The notes: generated by a model from the letters alone, not told the origin. Positions 8,213-17,280 are shown, counted from the first letter of the stretch. The stretch: DNA of 42,757 nt from Nostoc sp. FACHB-892 (GCF_014698795.1 NZ_JACJTR010000049.1:1-42757), one strand, 5' to 3'. Numbers and translations are program-made.

Positions 8213-8501
8213 CGTGCAATCTCCTGAAACACACAATACGCTGCCAGGTTGGGTTTCTAAGCGGTTAACTCCTCGCCCTTAATACCTCGCAGTCTACTAG
8301 ATGAGTTTGCCCAAAAATTAAAGCAACCTAACGGTAAAAGGGGATTGACCTGATTCGTCGCATTCTGCGCCTTGAACGGACTGAGGGGCGGCTGGAATGT
8401 TTAGGGAGAGGGACAGATGCGGGTTGGCAGAAGAAATAGGTACTGTCAAGGCGATTAGTACCTATTTAACAGATGTCTTGCGCGGGGATACCTCCCCTTG
8501 A
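8213..8501. other. Gene-free stretch with possible coding debris
   Basis: About 290 bp without an intact gene. A 9-bp perfect inverted repeat, ATAGGTACT/AGTACCTAT, lies near 8437-8465. The frame around 8345-8440 reads IDLIRRILRLERTEGRL with no start, which looks like debris from a broken gene. Confidence 0.4.
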
Positions 8502-8608
8502 ACTATTCAGGAAATCTCTGGCCACAGCGACCCCAAGACGTTGCAGCGTTATAAGCGAGGTCACGCTTTCCGCAGAAGTGAAAGGCTGTTTCGGTGATTG
8601 GGTTTTAG
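8502..8608 (+). pseudogene. Recombinase C-terminal remnant 2 (frameshifted)
   Basis: One frame reads TIQEISGHSDPKTLQRY, the H and Y active-site region of a tyrosine recombinase. After a short indel another frame reads KAVSVIGF and stop, matching remnants 1 and 3. A stop interrupts the middle. It is clearly a decayed copy of the same relative. Confidence 0.75.
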
Positions 8609-8669
8609 ATTGTTTATGCACCACGCTGTTAGCTGTAAAAATTGAGAAGTATAAATACTTCAACGTGCA

Positions 8670-9872
8670 ATGAGTTTTTTTGAACAAGACAACAATCAAA
8701 ACTTTGAATTTAATACCATCTGTAAGGAGATTTGGAATCAAAAGTTAATAGTTTTACCTGTTCCTGAACCTCAAACTGTTAAGAAAACTTATGTAGAGAT
8801 TGGGATTTATTTTCATAACCCATCATGGAAATCATTTCGCTTTAACCCCATTCAAACAATAATTCCGCAAGTTATGACATTAGAGGGGCAAGTAATCCCA
8901 AGGTTTTACACTTCAAATGAACCCAGTCATACTTTTCAAATAAATGCGCCGCCTCTGATAAATTTAAAATCTAAATTAGCCCAATGGCTATCAAGATTGA
9001 CTAAACTCTTTGAACGAGAAGACTATTTAATAGTAAACGCGACAGAAACTAGAGCCATCTATATAACAGTAAGTCTGTTTTGGCAGAACGACCAGCTTCT
9101 AGTTGAATTTAATATTCCTGAGTTTAGTTATAGAACATTTGCCATCTACTGGTTTTATAATTTACAGTCCCTAGAAAAATATCAGTTACGATTCATTTAT
9201 TTACCTGTCCCTAAATTTAGGGATGAATTAAGTAAAGGAGAAGGGATAACTAAACAAGAAAATGAGTTAAGTCTATTAGCTACTCCTTTCATAAATCTAC
9301 ACTTAGTTCAACCTACAAAAACTGAAGCTAATGCTGTAGAGATAGATGGTATTTGCTTTGAAACCATAATCCCAGAAGATTTATTATTAATTCCAGAAAA
9401 GAGTAGCAAAATGGGAAATTCTCTGCAAATTGGCATGAAGATTACTAATAATACTCAAATCCCCATTCGTTTTAATTTGTTTGCTACATTAAAGCCGGAA
9501 TTGGTGAGTGCAGATGGTCAAGCATTGCAAAAAAGTTATTATTGCCACGGGCTTCAGTCACCTAAAAAATCTGATTATCCATTAGCTATGCCGGGCGCAA
9601 GCGTGAGCTACTTTTTAAATGCAAAACTATTTTGGTTCAAGCCGGAACAATTAAGATTAGAAATCGCTGCCGGAGATGGAGGTTTTTGGATTTTCGATAA
9701 TCTGGAAGCAGGTGTATATCAATATCGGTTCATATACAATCAACATAATGCTGAGGCAACAATAAATGACCAAAAAGTTATAAACACAAAATCTTTAGAA
9801 TGGGTTTCAAAAACTGTTGTGCCTACACCTTTTGTGGAGCTTTATGTTGTAAGCACAAGCAACTTAAACTAA
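8670..9872 (+). CDS. Unknown protein with two similar beta-rich halves
   Basis: The 400-residue soluble protein is not assigned to a named family. It appears to be an internal duplication. Residues about 25-180 and 225-365 share a layout: VEIGIYFHNPSWKSFRFNP against LQIGMKITNNTQIPIRFNL near the start of each half, and LEKYQLRFIYLP against EAGVYQYRFIYN near the end. The alternation of hydrophobic residues suggests beta-sandwich domains. No signal peptide or membrane helix is present. Start ATG 8670 has no strong SD. It begins 60 bp after recombinase debris and ends near further debris, so it may have arrived with it. Confidence 0.7.
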   Translation: MSFFEQDNNQNFEFNTICKEIWNQKLIVLPVPEPQTVKKTYVEIGIYFHNPSWKSFRFNPIQTIIPQVMTLEGQVIPRFYTSNEPSHTFQINAPPLINLKSKLAQWLSRLTKLFEREDYLIVNATETRAIYITVSLFWQNDQLLVEFNIPEFSYRTFAIYWFYNLQSLEKYQLRFIYLPVPKFRDELSKGEGITKQENELSLLATPFINLHLVQPTKTEANAVEIDGICFETIIPEDLLLIPEKSSKMGNSLQIGMKITNNTQIPIRFNLFATLKPELVSADGQALQKSYYCHGLQSPKKSDYPLAMPGASVSYFLNAKLFWFKPEQLRLEIAAGDGGFWIFDNLEAGVYQYRFIYNQHNAEATINDQKVINTKSLEWVSKTVVPTPFVELYVVSTSNLN

Positions 9873-9881
9873 TAATGTTAA

Positions 9882-9925
9882 TAATTCCTCTTTCTCTTAA
9901 ATGAATATCTCCCGCTAAGACAACA
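9882..9925 (+). repeat. Duplicated fragment of the metallophosphoesterase gene
   Basis: These 44 bases match 7501-7544, inside the phosphoesterase gene, with two differences (T/G and G/C) and in the same orientation. The copy is joined directly to a recombinase remnant at 9926, so this is a recombination scar. Confidence 0.8.
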
Positions 9926-9985
9926 CGTTATCTGGAGGTCACGCCAGAGCAGAAGCGCAAAGCTGTTTCGGTGATTGGGTTTTAG
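9926..9985 (+). pseudogene. Recombinase C-terminal remnant 3
   Basis: The translation RYLEVTPEQKRKAVSVIGF followed by a stop nearly equals remnant 1. It is only the last 19 codons, starting at the active-site tyrosine region, fused to phosphoesterase DNA. Confidence 0.8.
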
Positions 9986-10020
9986 ATTCTTCGCTACTTT
10001 AGATCCAGATGGTATCGCTA

Positions 10021-10563
10021 TTAATCAAAAGAATAACCTATAAAGAAAATCTCACTAGGTTGATTTTCTGTGTAGACGATTATATATCTAGCTGTACCTC
10101 TATCAATAGAGTGCCAAAAAGCATTTACTGCATCAGTATTTGTGTCGCCCAAAATGACAGATTCAATCATTTCATGGGTAGGTTGCTCAGTGCCAAATAA
10201 AGCAAGGAGTTCTGCTGAAGGGAGCGGAAAAGCGGTGTTAAATATTTCTCCAATTATTTCCTGATTTTCTCCTCCAAGTAACGCTGTTTCAAACTCATCT
10301 CTTGAAAGTGGACATGGCGTATCAGAAACTCGAAGAATATCAAGGATTGAACGTGTTCCATCAGCATCAGAGGCTTCTAATGCTGCTTCGATGGATGAAT
10401 GTTGCGCTCCAGGAGATGGGGAACTTTCCGTGATGGGAAAATCGAGCAATGGTATTGCAGGATTATAACGACCTGCCTGAAACTCACGTTTTCGTAACGT
10501 ATCCAATGCTAAGTTAAGATCCGTTTGATAATCGGTATAGTACCAGTAAGGTTCTGCCCCCAT
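10021..10563 (-). CDS. Hypothetical protein (MGAEPYWYY family)
   Basis: I start it at the ATG at 10563, giving 180 residues beginning MGAEPYWYYTDYQTDL, with a GAGAAG Shine-Dalgarno just upstream; a TTG four codons earlier overlaps that SD. The N-terminus, with repeated aromatics followed by LRKREFQAGRYNP, resembles a small bacterial family of unknown function that I cannot name with certainty. The protein is acidic and soluble with no catalytic motif. It lies between recombinase debris and a frameshifted gene. Confidence 0.6.
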   Translation of the reverse strand: MGAEPYWYYTDYQTDLNLALDTLRKREFQAGRYNPAIPLLDFPITESSPSPGAQHSSIEAALEASDADGTRSILDILRVSDTPCPLSRDEFETALLGGENQEIIGEIFNTAFPLPSAELLALFGTEQPTHEMIESVILGDTNTDAVNAFWHSIDRGTARYIIVYTENQPSEIFFIGYSFD

Positions 10564-10684
10564 AAAACTTCTCAAAAATTTAGGATATCACAGCATTGAA
10601 GATAATAATTTTTAGAGCTATTTAAAGTACTAATCCCCGAAATCTTCAGCAATATTTTTTCCATAGCTTCAAATATCAGTTCTA

Positions 10685-11174
10685 TTACTTACACGCCTGG
10701 TTTTGTGATTCGTATTCTTCACAAATTCTTACAGCAGCTTCTAGATATTGATCTAGTAAATGATAATCCTGATATATCCGGTAATACTAATTCAACAGCC
10801 GCAGTACTTTCCATTACTCCACCATGCACTTCTCCATCTTCTTCTGCATATTTAAAAGCTGAGATAGAACCCCACAGTCGAGCTATGGCAGTTTGAACTT
10901 CTTCCCTCTCAGGGAGATACCATATTTCTTGACTAATCTCAAGACACTGTGAAGGAGTTAAAACATTTTGTTCTTCCATTAGTTGCTGAATATATTTATC
11001 AAGCTGATAAAATTTGTCTGATTTCATCTCAGATGAATATATTTGTATACATTCTATTGCCCATTTTATTGCTAAAATATAGCTATAGTTTTGTAATTTC
11101 TTGGCAATTGGATAAGCCCAAAGTATTTTTTTCTGCGCTATGGTTTGTTTGACATTTTCTATTATTTGTTTCAT
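10685..11174 (-). pseudogene. Hypothetical protein gene with a 3' frameshift
   Basis: From ATG 11174 a 151-codon frame encodes a helical protein (IIENVKQTIAQKKILWAYPI at the start). After VELVLPD its tail becomes low-quality sequence. Shifting the frame by one base near 10775-10785 gives YQDYHLLDQYLEAAVRICEE and continues naturally to a stop at 10685-10687. The natural product was therefore probably about 160 residues, and a small indel broke it, or the assembly has an error. The family is unknown. The downstream extension uses codons and composition like the main frame, which supports the frameshift reading. Confidence 0.65.
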
Positions 11175-11181
11175 AACTATA

Positions 11182-11316
11182 GATTCCAGTTTAGAAAAAC
11201 GGATCGAGCAAGAACTACTAGAAGCAGAAGCAAGAGAGTTTGGTTACTTTGGAGTCTACGCAGCTATGGTTGCCGAAGGAGAATTATACCCAGATGACCC
11301 AAGGTATCCTTTTTGA
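11182..11316 (+). pseudogene. Coding remnant ending EGELYPDDPRYPF
   Basis: An open frame without a start reads DSSLEKRIEQELLEAEAREF, then GYFGVYAAMVAEGELYPDDP, then RYPF and a stop. The composition is protein-like (amphipathic helix, acidic tail), so it is probably the C-terminal end of a lost gene. The family is not recognised. Confidence 0.4.
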
Positions 11317-11384
11317 TACAGTGGGGAGGTATTGATTGCAGGGTTATATAATTTTGAACTTATTAATTAAAATGTCAGCCTTAC

Positions 11385-11903
11385 TTATGAGGCTCTAGTT
11401 TTAATATTCATTTTTTCTTTGCGCCATTTGTCCACACTTTTTTTAACTGCTTCTATTTCTGCAAAATCCACTTGCACAGTTGCAGTTTCAAATTCAACAC
11501 CCAAAGCGGTGCTGACTTCGAGAATTTCTACAAAACTGGCACATTGATAATCTGTATCCTCATACTCTTTCACTCTTTGTTCATCAATTCCTAATATATC
11601 AGCAAGTTCTTGCTGACTAATTTTGGCTGCTATCCGAGCTTTAATTAAAGCATTTGGCAGCTTATTTAAAGAATCAACTTTAATTTTTAAAAGGTTGCTG
11701 GTGTCGCAATTAATAAGTCTTTCGTATTCTGTTATTTCTGACTTTAACTCGTCAACTTGACTTTGATATGAGTCTCGGTGAAGCTTCCATCGCTCTGGTT
11801 CTGCTTTCAAGTGTTCATTGCTATCCAATGACGCTATAGACTGTTCAAAGCGTTGCAACCAATCTAATGAATTTTGATATTGTTGCTCGTTTTTGATCAT
11901 CAT
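11385..11903 (-). CDS. XRE-family helix-turn-helix protein with coiled-coil N-terminus (antitoxin-like)
   Basis: The start ATG at 11903 overlaps the stop of the upstream gene as ATGA and has an AAGGTGG Shine-Dalgarno, giving 172 residues. Residues about 1-75 are a charged coiled coil. An XRE-type helix-turn-helix follows (ALIKARIAAKISQQELADIL, then GIDEQRVKEYED). The C-terminus is basic. It probably binds DNA, represses its own operon and pairs with the nucleotidyltransferase-like protein encoded just upstream. The coupling and gene order suggest a toxin-antitoxin module in which this is the antitoxin; this is inference, not tested family knowledge. Confidence 0.75.
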   Translation of the reverse strand: MMIKNEQQYQNSLDWLQRFEQSIASLDSNEHLKAEPERWKLHRDSYQSQVDELKSEITEYERLINCDTSNLLKIKVDSLNKLPNALIKARIAAKISQQELADILGIDEQRVKEYEDTDYQCASFVEILEVSTALGVEFETATVQVDFAEIEAVKKSVDKWRKEKMNIKTRAS

Positions 11904-12352
11904 GGTTTCCACCTTTGTAAATCTATAGCAATAATTCCTTTGCGCGTATTCGTCCTGGTATCAAATTGAAAAAAATCTATGTAGGCTGTACCGGAATCAT
12001 TAGCTGGATAATTTGACGGAAAGATTTCGCCCTTGTACTTAATTTTTTGTTCGGCACGCCGCAGCGCAAAATTAAATAAAGTAGGAGCAATAGATTCTAA
12101 GTACTTTATATCAACTCCATTGTCCTCCCAACAGGCATCGAAGTCTCCTGGTTTTTGTTTACTGGTGACGAAACTACCATCAATATAAATAGTTCTACAG
12201 CCAGCTGCTTTTAGTTGCGTCATTGCCAGTTCCAGACCGTCTATCATGCGCTGTCTAGTCAAATTTGTACCAAATATTTCTTGAAATTCTGACCATTCTG
12301 CCCAATGCACCCCTGATGGTAAAATACCACTTTCGTCAAATTCTGGAATCAT
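11900..12352 (-). CDS. Nucleotidyltransferase-like protein (DUF6932-like, toxin candidate)
   Basis: The 150-residue protein contains IYIDGSFVTSKQKPGDFDAC, the G-S...D-x-D pattern of minimal nucleotidyltransferases, and a later acidic strand AYIDFFQFD that could supply the third metal ligand. I associate this with the DUF6932 family. Such enzymes can transfer nucleotides to tRNA or protein, as in several toxin systems. It is followed with a 4-nt ATGA overlap by an XRE-type gene, a typical toxin-antitoxin arrangement. The substrate is unknown. Start ATG 12352; no second frame competes. Confidence 0.7.
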   Translation of the reverse strand: MIPEFDESGILPSGVHWAEWSEFQEIFGTNLTRQRMIDGLELAMTQLKAAGCRTIYIDGSFVTSKQKPGDFDACWEDNGVDIKYLESIAPTLFNFALRRAEQKIKYKGEIFPSNYPANDSGTAYIDFFQFDTRTNTRKGIIAIDLQRWKP

Positions 12353-12451
12353 TTCTCACACCCTAACACAGCTTAATTATCCAGTTAGGAGTGTCCCATA
12401 ATTATTTAAAAATCCCACTTGAAAATGTCGGGGAGCTATGGCTGGAGTTAA

Positions 12452-12772
12452 ATGTCACTGCGCGGCGAAGCGTTGAAGGATGCGCCTGTGTTTGCCAATG
12501 CTACGGGTAGACCCTTAGCCCCTTCTCATATTGACCGAGTGGTGAAACGGGCGGCGGCAGCAGCAGCAGAATTAGAGAATGCCATGAATGTTTCAGCGCA
12601 CTGGTTTAGGCACAGTCACCCTACTCACGCAATAGAAGAAGGTGTTCCAGTGCATTTGGTTCAGGCTACTCTTGGGCATACAAGTTTGGATACTACGAGT
12701 AAATATTTACACGTAAGCCCTGATAGGAGTTCTGGGGAGGTTTTAGTTAAGCGATGGTCTGAGCCGTTTTAA
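12452..12772 (+). pseudogene. XerC/D-type recombinase, C-terminal fragment
   Basis: The 106-codon frame keeps the second half of a tyrosine recombinase: DAPVFANATGRPLAPSHIDR, the H-x-x-R box in AHWFRHSH, LGHTSLDTTSKYLH with the active-site tyrosine, and a natural C-terminus. The first catalytic arginine and the whole N-terminal half are missing. Just upstream, GELWLELNV in another frame looks like decayed sequence of the same gene. It belongs to a different recombinase branch from the gene at 4421. It is not expected to be active. Confidence 0.75.
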
Positions 12773-13160
12773 TTAGCGATCGCTTTTCTTTCTCAGTGCA
12801 GGACGCATAGCAACCATTTGGTGAAAAAATATAATACTTCGATATTACGCATCTATCAAAGGAGATATCTTTTTACTTGCCATCTTTAGCAATTCTGAAT
12901 TATTAAAAGTAGCAAAATTTCTGGAATTTGCTTATCTCAAAATGAATATTCATAGTAAGGTACTTGTAGCGATAGTGACTTGTTTCAAAGTAAAAAAAGA
13001 TAATTCATCTTTGCATTATGTGCTACAAATAGTTCAAAAAATACGTATTCTTACTTTGATGTGAGCTTCCAAGAACCGGCATTTGTTGTGCCTTAAGAGT
13101 TCAACTGCAAATAAAATTAAAACGCTATTTTCCACTGCTACTAATCATTAAGGAGCAACT
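12773..13160. other. Gene-free AT-rich leader of the STAND pair
   Basis: About 390 bp without a gene. It starts with a HIP1 site and is AT-rich after that. It must hold the promoter for the 13161/13588 pair, but I cannot point to convincing -35/-10 boxes. AAGGAG lies 5 nt before the 13161 ATG. Confidence 0.4.
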
Positions 13161-13550
13161 ATGGACCCTATCACTACAGTTATTGTGGCTGCTGTTAATA
13201 CTCTGGGCAAGGGTGTCATTGAGGACGGTTACAACGCCCTCAAAAATGCTTTGAAAAAAAAAATTGGGGAAAAAAGTGACCTGATAAATGCAGTCGATGG
13301 ATTAGAAAAAAAGCCAGACTCTGAAGGTCGCAAAGCCACGCTGCAAGAAGAAGTCGAAATTGCTAAGGTCAATGATGACCCTGAAATTCTTCAATTGGCT
13401 CAAGATTTACTGTCCCATCTAAAAGAACAACCTGGTGGACAGCAACTAATCAATCAAACTATCAACAATGTCAAATATGCTGCCACATCAGGTACTGGTA
13501 CAGCCAGTATTAGCAACATCACTGATCACGGAGCATCTAAGGATAGCTGA
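13161..13550 (+). CDS. Small helical effector with C-terminal signalling motif (Bell/BASS-like)
   Basis: This 129-residue protein begins MDPITTVIVAAVNTLGKGVI, a hydrophobic helix, continues as charged helices to about residue 92, and ends in a short motif, INQTI....YAATS..G.A.I..IT (97-121). The same motif opens the STAND protein encoded 37 nt downstream (residues 7-30 there). Known biology: in bacteria, paired effector and NLR-type genes can share short amyloid signalling motifs (BASS), and the effectors often carry a helical Bell domain that is thought to attack membranes. By this logic it is a candidate membrane-damaging effector nucleated by its STAND partner. The shared motif and pairing are seen; amyloid formation and toxicity are inference. 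The SD is AAGGAG. Confidence 0.65.
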   Translation: MDPITTVIVAAVNTLGKGVIEDGYNALKNALKKKIGEKSDLINAVDGLEKKPDSEGRKATLQEEVEIAKVNDDPEILQLAQDLLSHLKEQPGGQQLINQTINNVKYAATSGTGTASISNITDHGASKDS

Positions 13551-13587
13551 AAAGATATTTTGATAAGTTAGGAGAAGCAAGGCTAAC

Positions 13588-16500
13588 GTGTCTGAGCAAC
13601 CCGATATTAATCAAACGATTAAAGAGACTGAATATGCTGCCACCTCGGCAGCAGGTGATGCAATTATCACAATCACCAACTACTATTACGGCGAAGACGT
13701 TAGACTGAAACCTGTTGAGTCTGTTGACGCTTCTCCTGATCAAGATATCCCATGCCCTTATCGTGGGCTGTTTCACTTTAGTCCCGATGACGCTAAGTTT
13801 TTCTTTGGACGTGAGTTGTTTGTAGAAGAATTGTTTCAAGCAACTAAAACCCATCACTTTATCCCTGTGCTTGGCGCATCGGGAAGCGGGAAATCTTCAG
13901 TTGTATTGGCGGGTCTAGTGCCTAAGCTGCAAAAAGAAGGTCATTGGAAGTTCACTCATTTTCGTCCTGGTTCCGACCCTTTCCATGCTTTGGCTTTAGC
14001 ACTCGTTCCTCTGTACACACTAAATCTGGATGCTACTGACCAGATAGCCCAAGCTCGGAAGTTAGCTGGCTATCTTTGTGATGCTACTCTTCCTCTGTCT
14101 GACGTTTTTGCCCAGATAAAACAAAATCATCCCAACGACCGGGTGCTGTTGATTGGCGACCAGTTTGAAGAACTCTATACTCTCTGTAACGATGAGGTCA
14201 TCCGCCGTAATTTCTTAGATAAGTTATTAACCAGCTTTCAATCTCCCACGAATAATTCTTCATTTGCTACTGTGCTGGTTGCAACCATGCGGGCTGATTT
14301 CTTAGGGAATGCTCTCTCATATCGCCCATTTGCAGATATGTTACAAAATAGTGACATCAAATTGGGAGCAATGAACCGTGAAGAACTTTCACGAGTGATT
14401 GAAGAGCCTAGTAAAAAGTTGAAAGTTACCTTTGAAACTGGACTAGTGGGACGCATCTTAGATGACGTAGAAGATGCGCCAGGAAATTTACCTTTACTAC
14501 AGTTTGCGTTAACTGAGTTATGGAAACGGCGAATAGGTAGACGATTAACTCATGCAGCTTACGATGAACTTGGTCAGGTTAAAGGTGCCCTAGCCAGCTA
14601 TGCAGATGAAGAATATGGCAAGCTGAGTGCAACTGAGCAAAAACAAGCCCGATGCATTTTTATCCAACTAGTTCGTCCTGGTGAAGGCACAGAGGATACG
14701 CGACGGTTGGCAACAAAAGCTGAATTGGGTGAAGCAAGCTGGACTTTGGTGAAACAACTGGCTGATGCACGATTAATAGTAACAAGTCACAATGCTGTCA
14801 ACCAAGAGACAGTGGAGGTTGTGCATGAAGCGCTGATTCGTAATTGGGGTGAATTGCGGCAATGGATGGTAACAGACCGCGACTTTCGAGCTTGGCAGGA
14901 GCGGCTGCGCGCAGCAATGACTCAATGGGAAAAAGCGAACTGGGATGAGAGTGTATTGTTGCGAGGTGTACCCCTTGGAGAAGCAAAAGAGAAGCTAAAG
15001 GAACACCGAGAGAAACTGAGCCAAACTGAACAAGATTACATTGAGAAGAGTTTGGCATTCGACGCGTCTTTGCTTAAGCAAAAGGAAAAACGCAGACAGC
15101 GTCAGATGATGACAGCTTCAATAACGTCTATTATCTTTGCTGGATTTGCCGTCTTTGCTGGGTATCAATGGAGGCAAGCAGAAATTAATCAAATTAGAGC
15201 TTTTAGAGAATCATCAGAAGCATTTTTGGTTTCAAATCAAGATTTAGATGCCTTAATCAACAGTCTACAAGCGGGAATAAAACTCAATCAACCACTATTA
15301 CAGGTATTTCCATTTGAAGCCGAGCTAAAAAATAAAGTGAAAGTAACGCTACAACAGGCAGTCTATCAAGTCAAAGAATGGAACCGCCTACAAGTAGGTC
15401 AACAAGATGTAGTCAATAGCGTCACTGCCAGTTTTAGTCCAAATGGCCAACTATTAGCAACGGGAGGAGATGACGGTACTGTCGGCTTATGGAATTTGCA
15501 GGGTCAGAAATTAAAATCTTGGCAAGGAAATAAAGGCTTAGTGTTGAGTCTTAGTTTTAGCCCAAATGGGCAACTATTAGCAACGGTAGGAGACCAGGGA
15601 GCGGCAGGAGGTCATATTAATGTCACCTTGTGGAACTTGCAGGGTCAGCAATTAAAATCTTGGCAAGCAAATCAAGGCTGGATTAGAACCATTAGTTTTA
15701 CCCCCGATGGTCAGGGACTAGTAACCGGAGGACAGGACGGCAAAATCCACTTGCGGAATTTGCAGGGTCAGCAGTTAAAAACTTGGCAAGCACATAATGG
15801 ATGGATATGGAAAGTCACTTTTAGCCCCGATGGTCAACGACTAGCGACCGCAGGATATGATAATGTAGCCCGAATTTGGGACTTGCAGGGCAATAAGTTG
15901 GCAGAATTGAAAGGACATACAGATCCAGTTAGGAGCGTCAGTTTTAGCCCCGATGGTCAGCAACTAGCGACTACAGGAGATGACGGTACTATCCGCTTGT
16001 GGAACTTGCAGGGTAAGCAATTAAAAGTTTGGCGAGGAAATTTCCAGGGGATTTGGAGTATTAGTTTTAGCCCCGATGGTCAGTTCTTGGTTACAGGAGG
16101 AGAAGGTGGTAATGCTCACCTATGGGACTTAAAGGGTCAAAAAGTAGGCACATTGAAGGGCTATCAAGGGCCGGTCAGAACCGTTAATTTTAGTCCCAAT
16201 GGTCAATTATTGGCTACAGCCGGAGATGGCAACACAGTCCGCCTGTGGAACTTCCAAGGTCAGCAATTGGTAAAATTGAAAGGGCATCAAGGTGATGTCA
16301 TCGGCTTCAGTTTCAACCCAAATGCAAAGCAACTAGTAACTTCAGGACAGGACGGTACTATCCGTTTGTGGGACTTGCAGAGTCAGCAAGTACAAGTTTT
16401 GCCGGGGCATCAGGGTATGGTCACAAGCATTAGATTTAGCCCAAATGGTCAACAACTTGCGAGCATAGGCGATAAAGGCATGATATACCTGTGGGACTTG

Positions 16501-17238
16501 CAGGGTAGGTTGTTGAAAGCTTGGCAAGGGCATCAGGGTATAAGAATAATTAAATTTAGCCCAAATGGTCAGCAACTTTTAAGCACGGACAATAATATGA
16601 TCCGTCTCTGGGATTTGCAAGGTCAGCAGTTAAAAGCTTGGCAAGGAACTCAAAATGAGAATATTAAGAGTGTTAGTTTTAGTCCCGATGGTAAGCGACT
16701 AGCGACCACAGGAGATGCGGGTAATGTTTATCTGTGGGACTTGCAAAGTCAGAAGTTACAAACATTAAGAGGTCATCCAAATGGGACTCAGAGCGTTAGT
16801 TTTCACCCAGATGGTCAGCGACTGGCGACCGCAGGCGATGATGGCACAGTCCGCCTATGGAACTTGCAAGGTACGCAATTAGCAGTATTCACTGTAGAGC
16901 AAAGTCCAGTTTGGAGTGTTAGTTTTAGCCCGAATGGTCAGCAATTCGTTACCATAGGCGATGAGGGTGTAGCTCGCTTATGGGACTTGCAAGGTCGGCA
17001 ATTGGCAGTATTCACAGCATCTTTTAAAAATTTGAAGATTATAGCCGCTTTTTTTAGCCCAAACGAACGGCAACTGGCTACCATAGAAGATGATGGTACA
17101 GTGAAGTTGTGGCAGATTGAATCTTCTGAGGATCTAATTAAACGGAGTTGTAATTGGGTGCGGGATTATTTGAAAAATAATCCAGAGGTTGAGAAGAGTA
17201 ATAAGCATCTGTGCAACGGTATTGGCACTGGTAAATAA
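13588..17238 (+). CDS. STAND NTPase (nSTAND1) with transmembrane segment and 14 WD40 repeats
   Basis: This 1216-residue signal-transducing NTPase has these parts in order: a short motif shared with the upstream protein (7-30); an nSTAND1 module introduced by CPYRGLFHFSPDDAKFFFGR (56-75), with Walker A GASGSGKSS (96-104) and Walker B LLIGDQFEE (187-195); a helical part; one predicted membrane segment (about 507-527); and 14 WD40 units (about 610-1195), enough for two seven-bladed propellers that would sense a ligand. The WD40 block is a DNA-level tandem array of about 120 bp per unit, prone to expansion. GTG start follows AGGAG with 13-nt spacing. Such proteins act as phage or stress sensors (established for related NLR/Avs systems); the trigger here is unknown. 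Confidence 0.9.
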   Translation: MSEQPDINQTIKETEYAATSAAGDAIITITNYYYGEDVRLKPVESVDASPDQDIPCPYRGLFHFSPDDAKFFFGRELFVEELFQATKTHHFIPVLGASGSGKSSVVLAGLVPKLQKEGHWKFTHFRPGSDPFHALALALVPLYTLNLDATDQIAQARKLAGYLCDATLPLSDVFAQIKQNHPNDRVLLIGDQFEELYTLCNDEVIRRNFLDKLLTSFQSPTNNSSFATVLVATMRADFLGNALSYRPFADMLQNSDIKLGAMNREELSRVIEEPSKKLKVTFETGLVGRILDDVEDAPGNLPLLQFALTELWKRRIGRRLTHAAYDELGQVKGALASYADEEYGKLSATEQKQARCIFIQLVRPGEGTEDTRRLATKAELGEASWTLVKQLADARLIVTSHNAVNQETVEVVHEALIRNWGELRQWMVTDRDFRAWQERLRAAMTQWEKANWDESVLLRGVPLGEAKEKLKEHREKLSQTEQDYIEKSLAFDASLLKQKEKRRQRQMMTASITSIIFAGFAVFAGYQWRQAEINQIRAFRESSEAFLVSNQDLDALINSLQAGIKLNQPLLQVFPFEAELKNKVKVTLQQAVYQVKEWNRLQVGQQDVVNSVTASFSPNGQLLATGGDDGTVGLWNLQGQKLKSWQGNKGLVLSLSFSPNGQLLATVGDQGAAGGHINVTLWNLQGQQLKSWQANQGWIRTISFTPDGQGLVTGGQDGKIHLRNLQGQQLKTWQAHNGWIWKVTFSPDGQRLATAGYDNVARIWDLQGNKLAELKGHTDPVRSVSFSPDGQQLATTGDDGTIRLWNLQGKQLKVWRGNFQGIWSISFSPDGQFLVTGGEGGNAHLWDLKGQKVGTLKGYQGPVRTVNFSPNGQLLATAGDGNTVRLWNFQGQQLVKLKGHQGDVIGFSFNPNAKQLVTSGQDGTIRLWDLQSQQVQVLPGHQGMVTSIRFSPNGQQLASIGDKGMIYLWDLQGRLLKAWQGHQGIRIIKFSPNGQQLLSTDNNMIRLWDLQGQQLKAWQGTQNENIKSVSFSPDGKRLATTGDAGNVYLWDLQSQKLQTLRGHPNGTQSVSFHPDGQRLATAGDDGTVRLWNLQGTQLAVFTVEQSPVWSVSFSPNGQQFVTIGDEGVARLWDLQGRQLAVFTASFKNLKIIAAFFSPNERQLATIEDDGTVKLWQIESSEDLIKRSCNWVRDYLKNNPEVEKSNKHLCNGIGTGK

Positions 17239-17280
17239 AGGCATTACACAATAGAAGTCTGATGGACATTGAAGCCTCAC

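Noticed and set aside
7980..8234. Alternative frame overlapping the small membrane protein
   Set aside because: Cys/Arg-rich translation without motif; the overlapping frame has helices and a proper SD.
15400..17140. DNA tandem repeats as an independent repeat element
   Set aside because: The roughly 120-bp periodicity is the coding pattern of the WD40 units.
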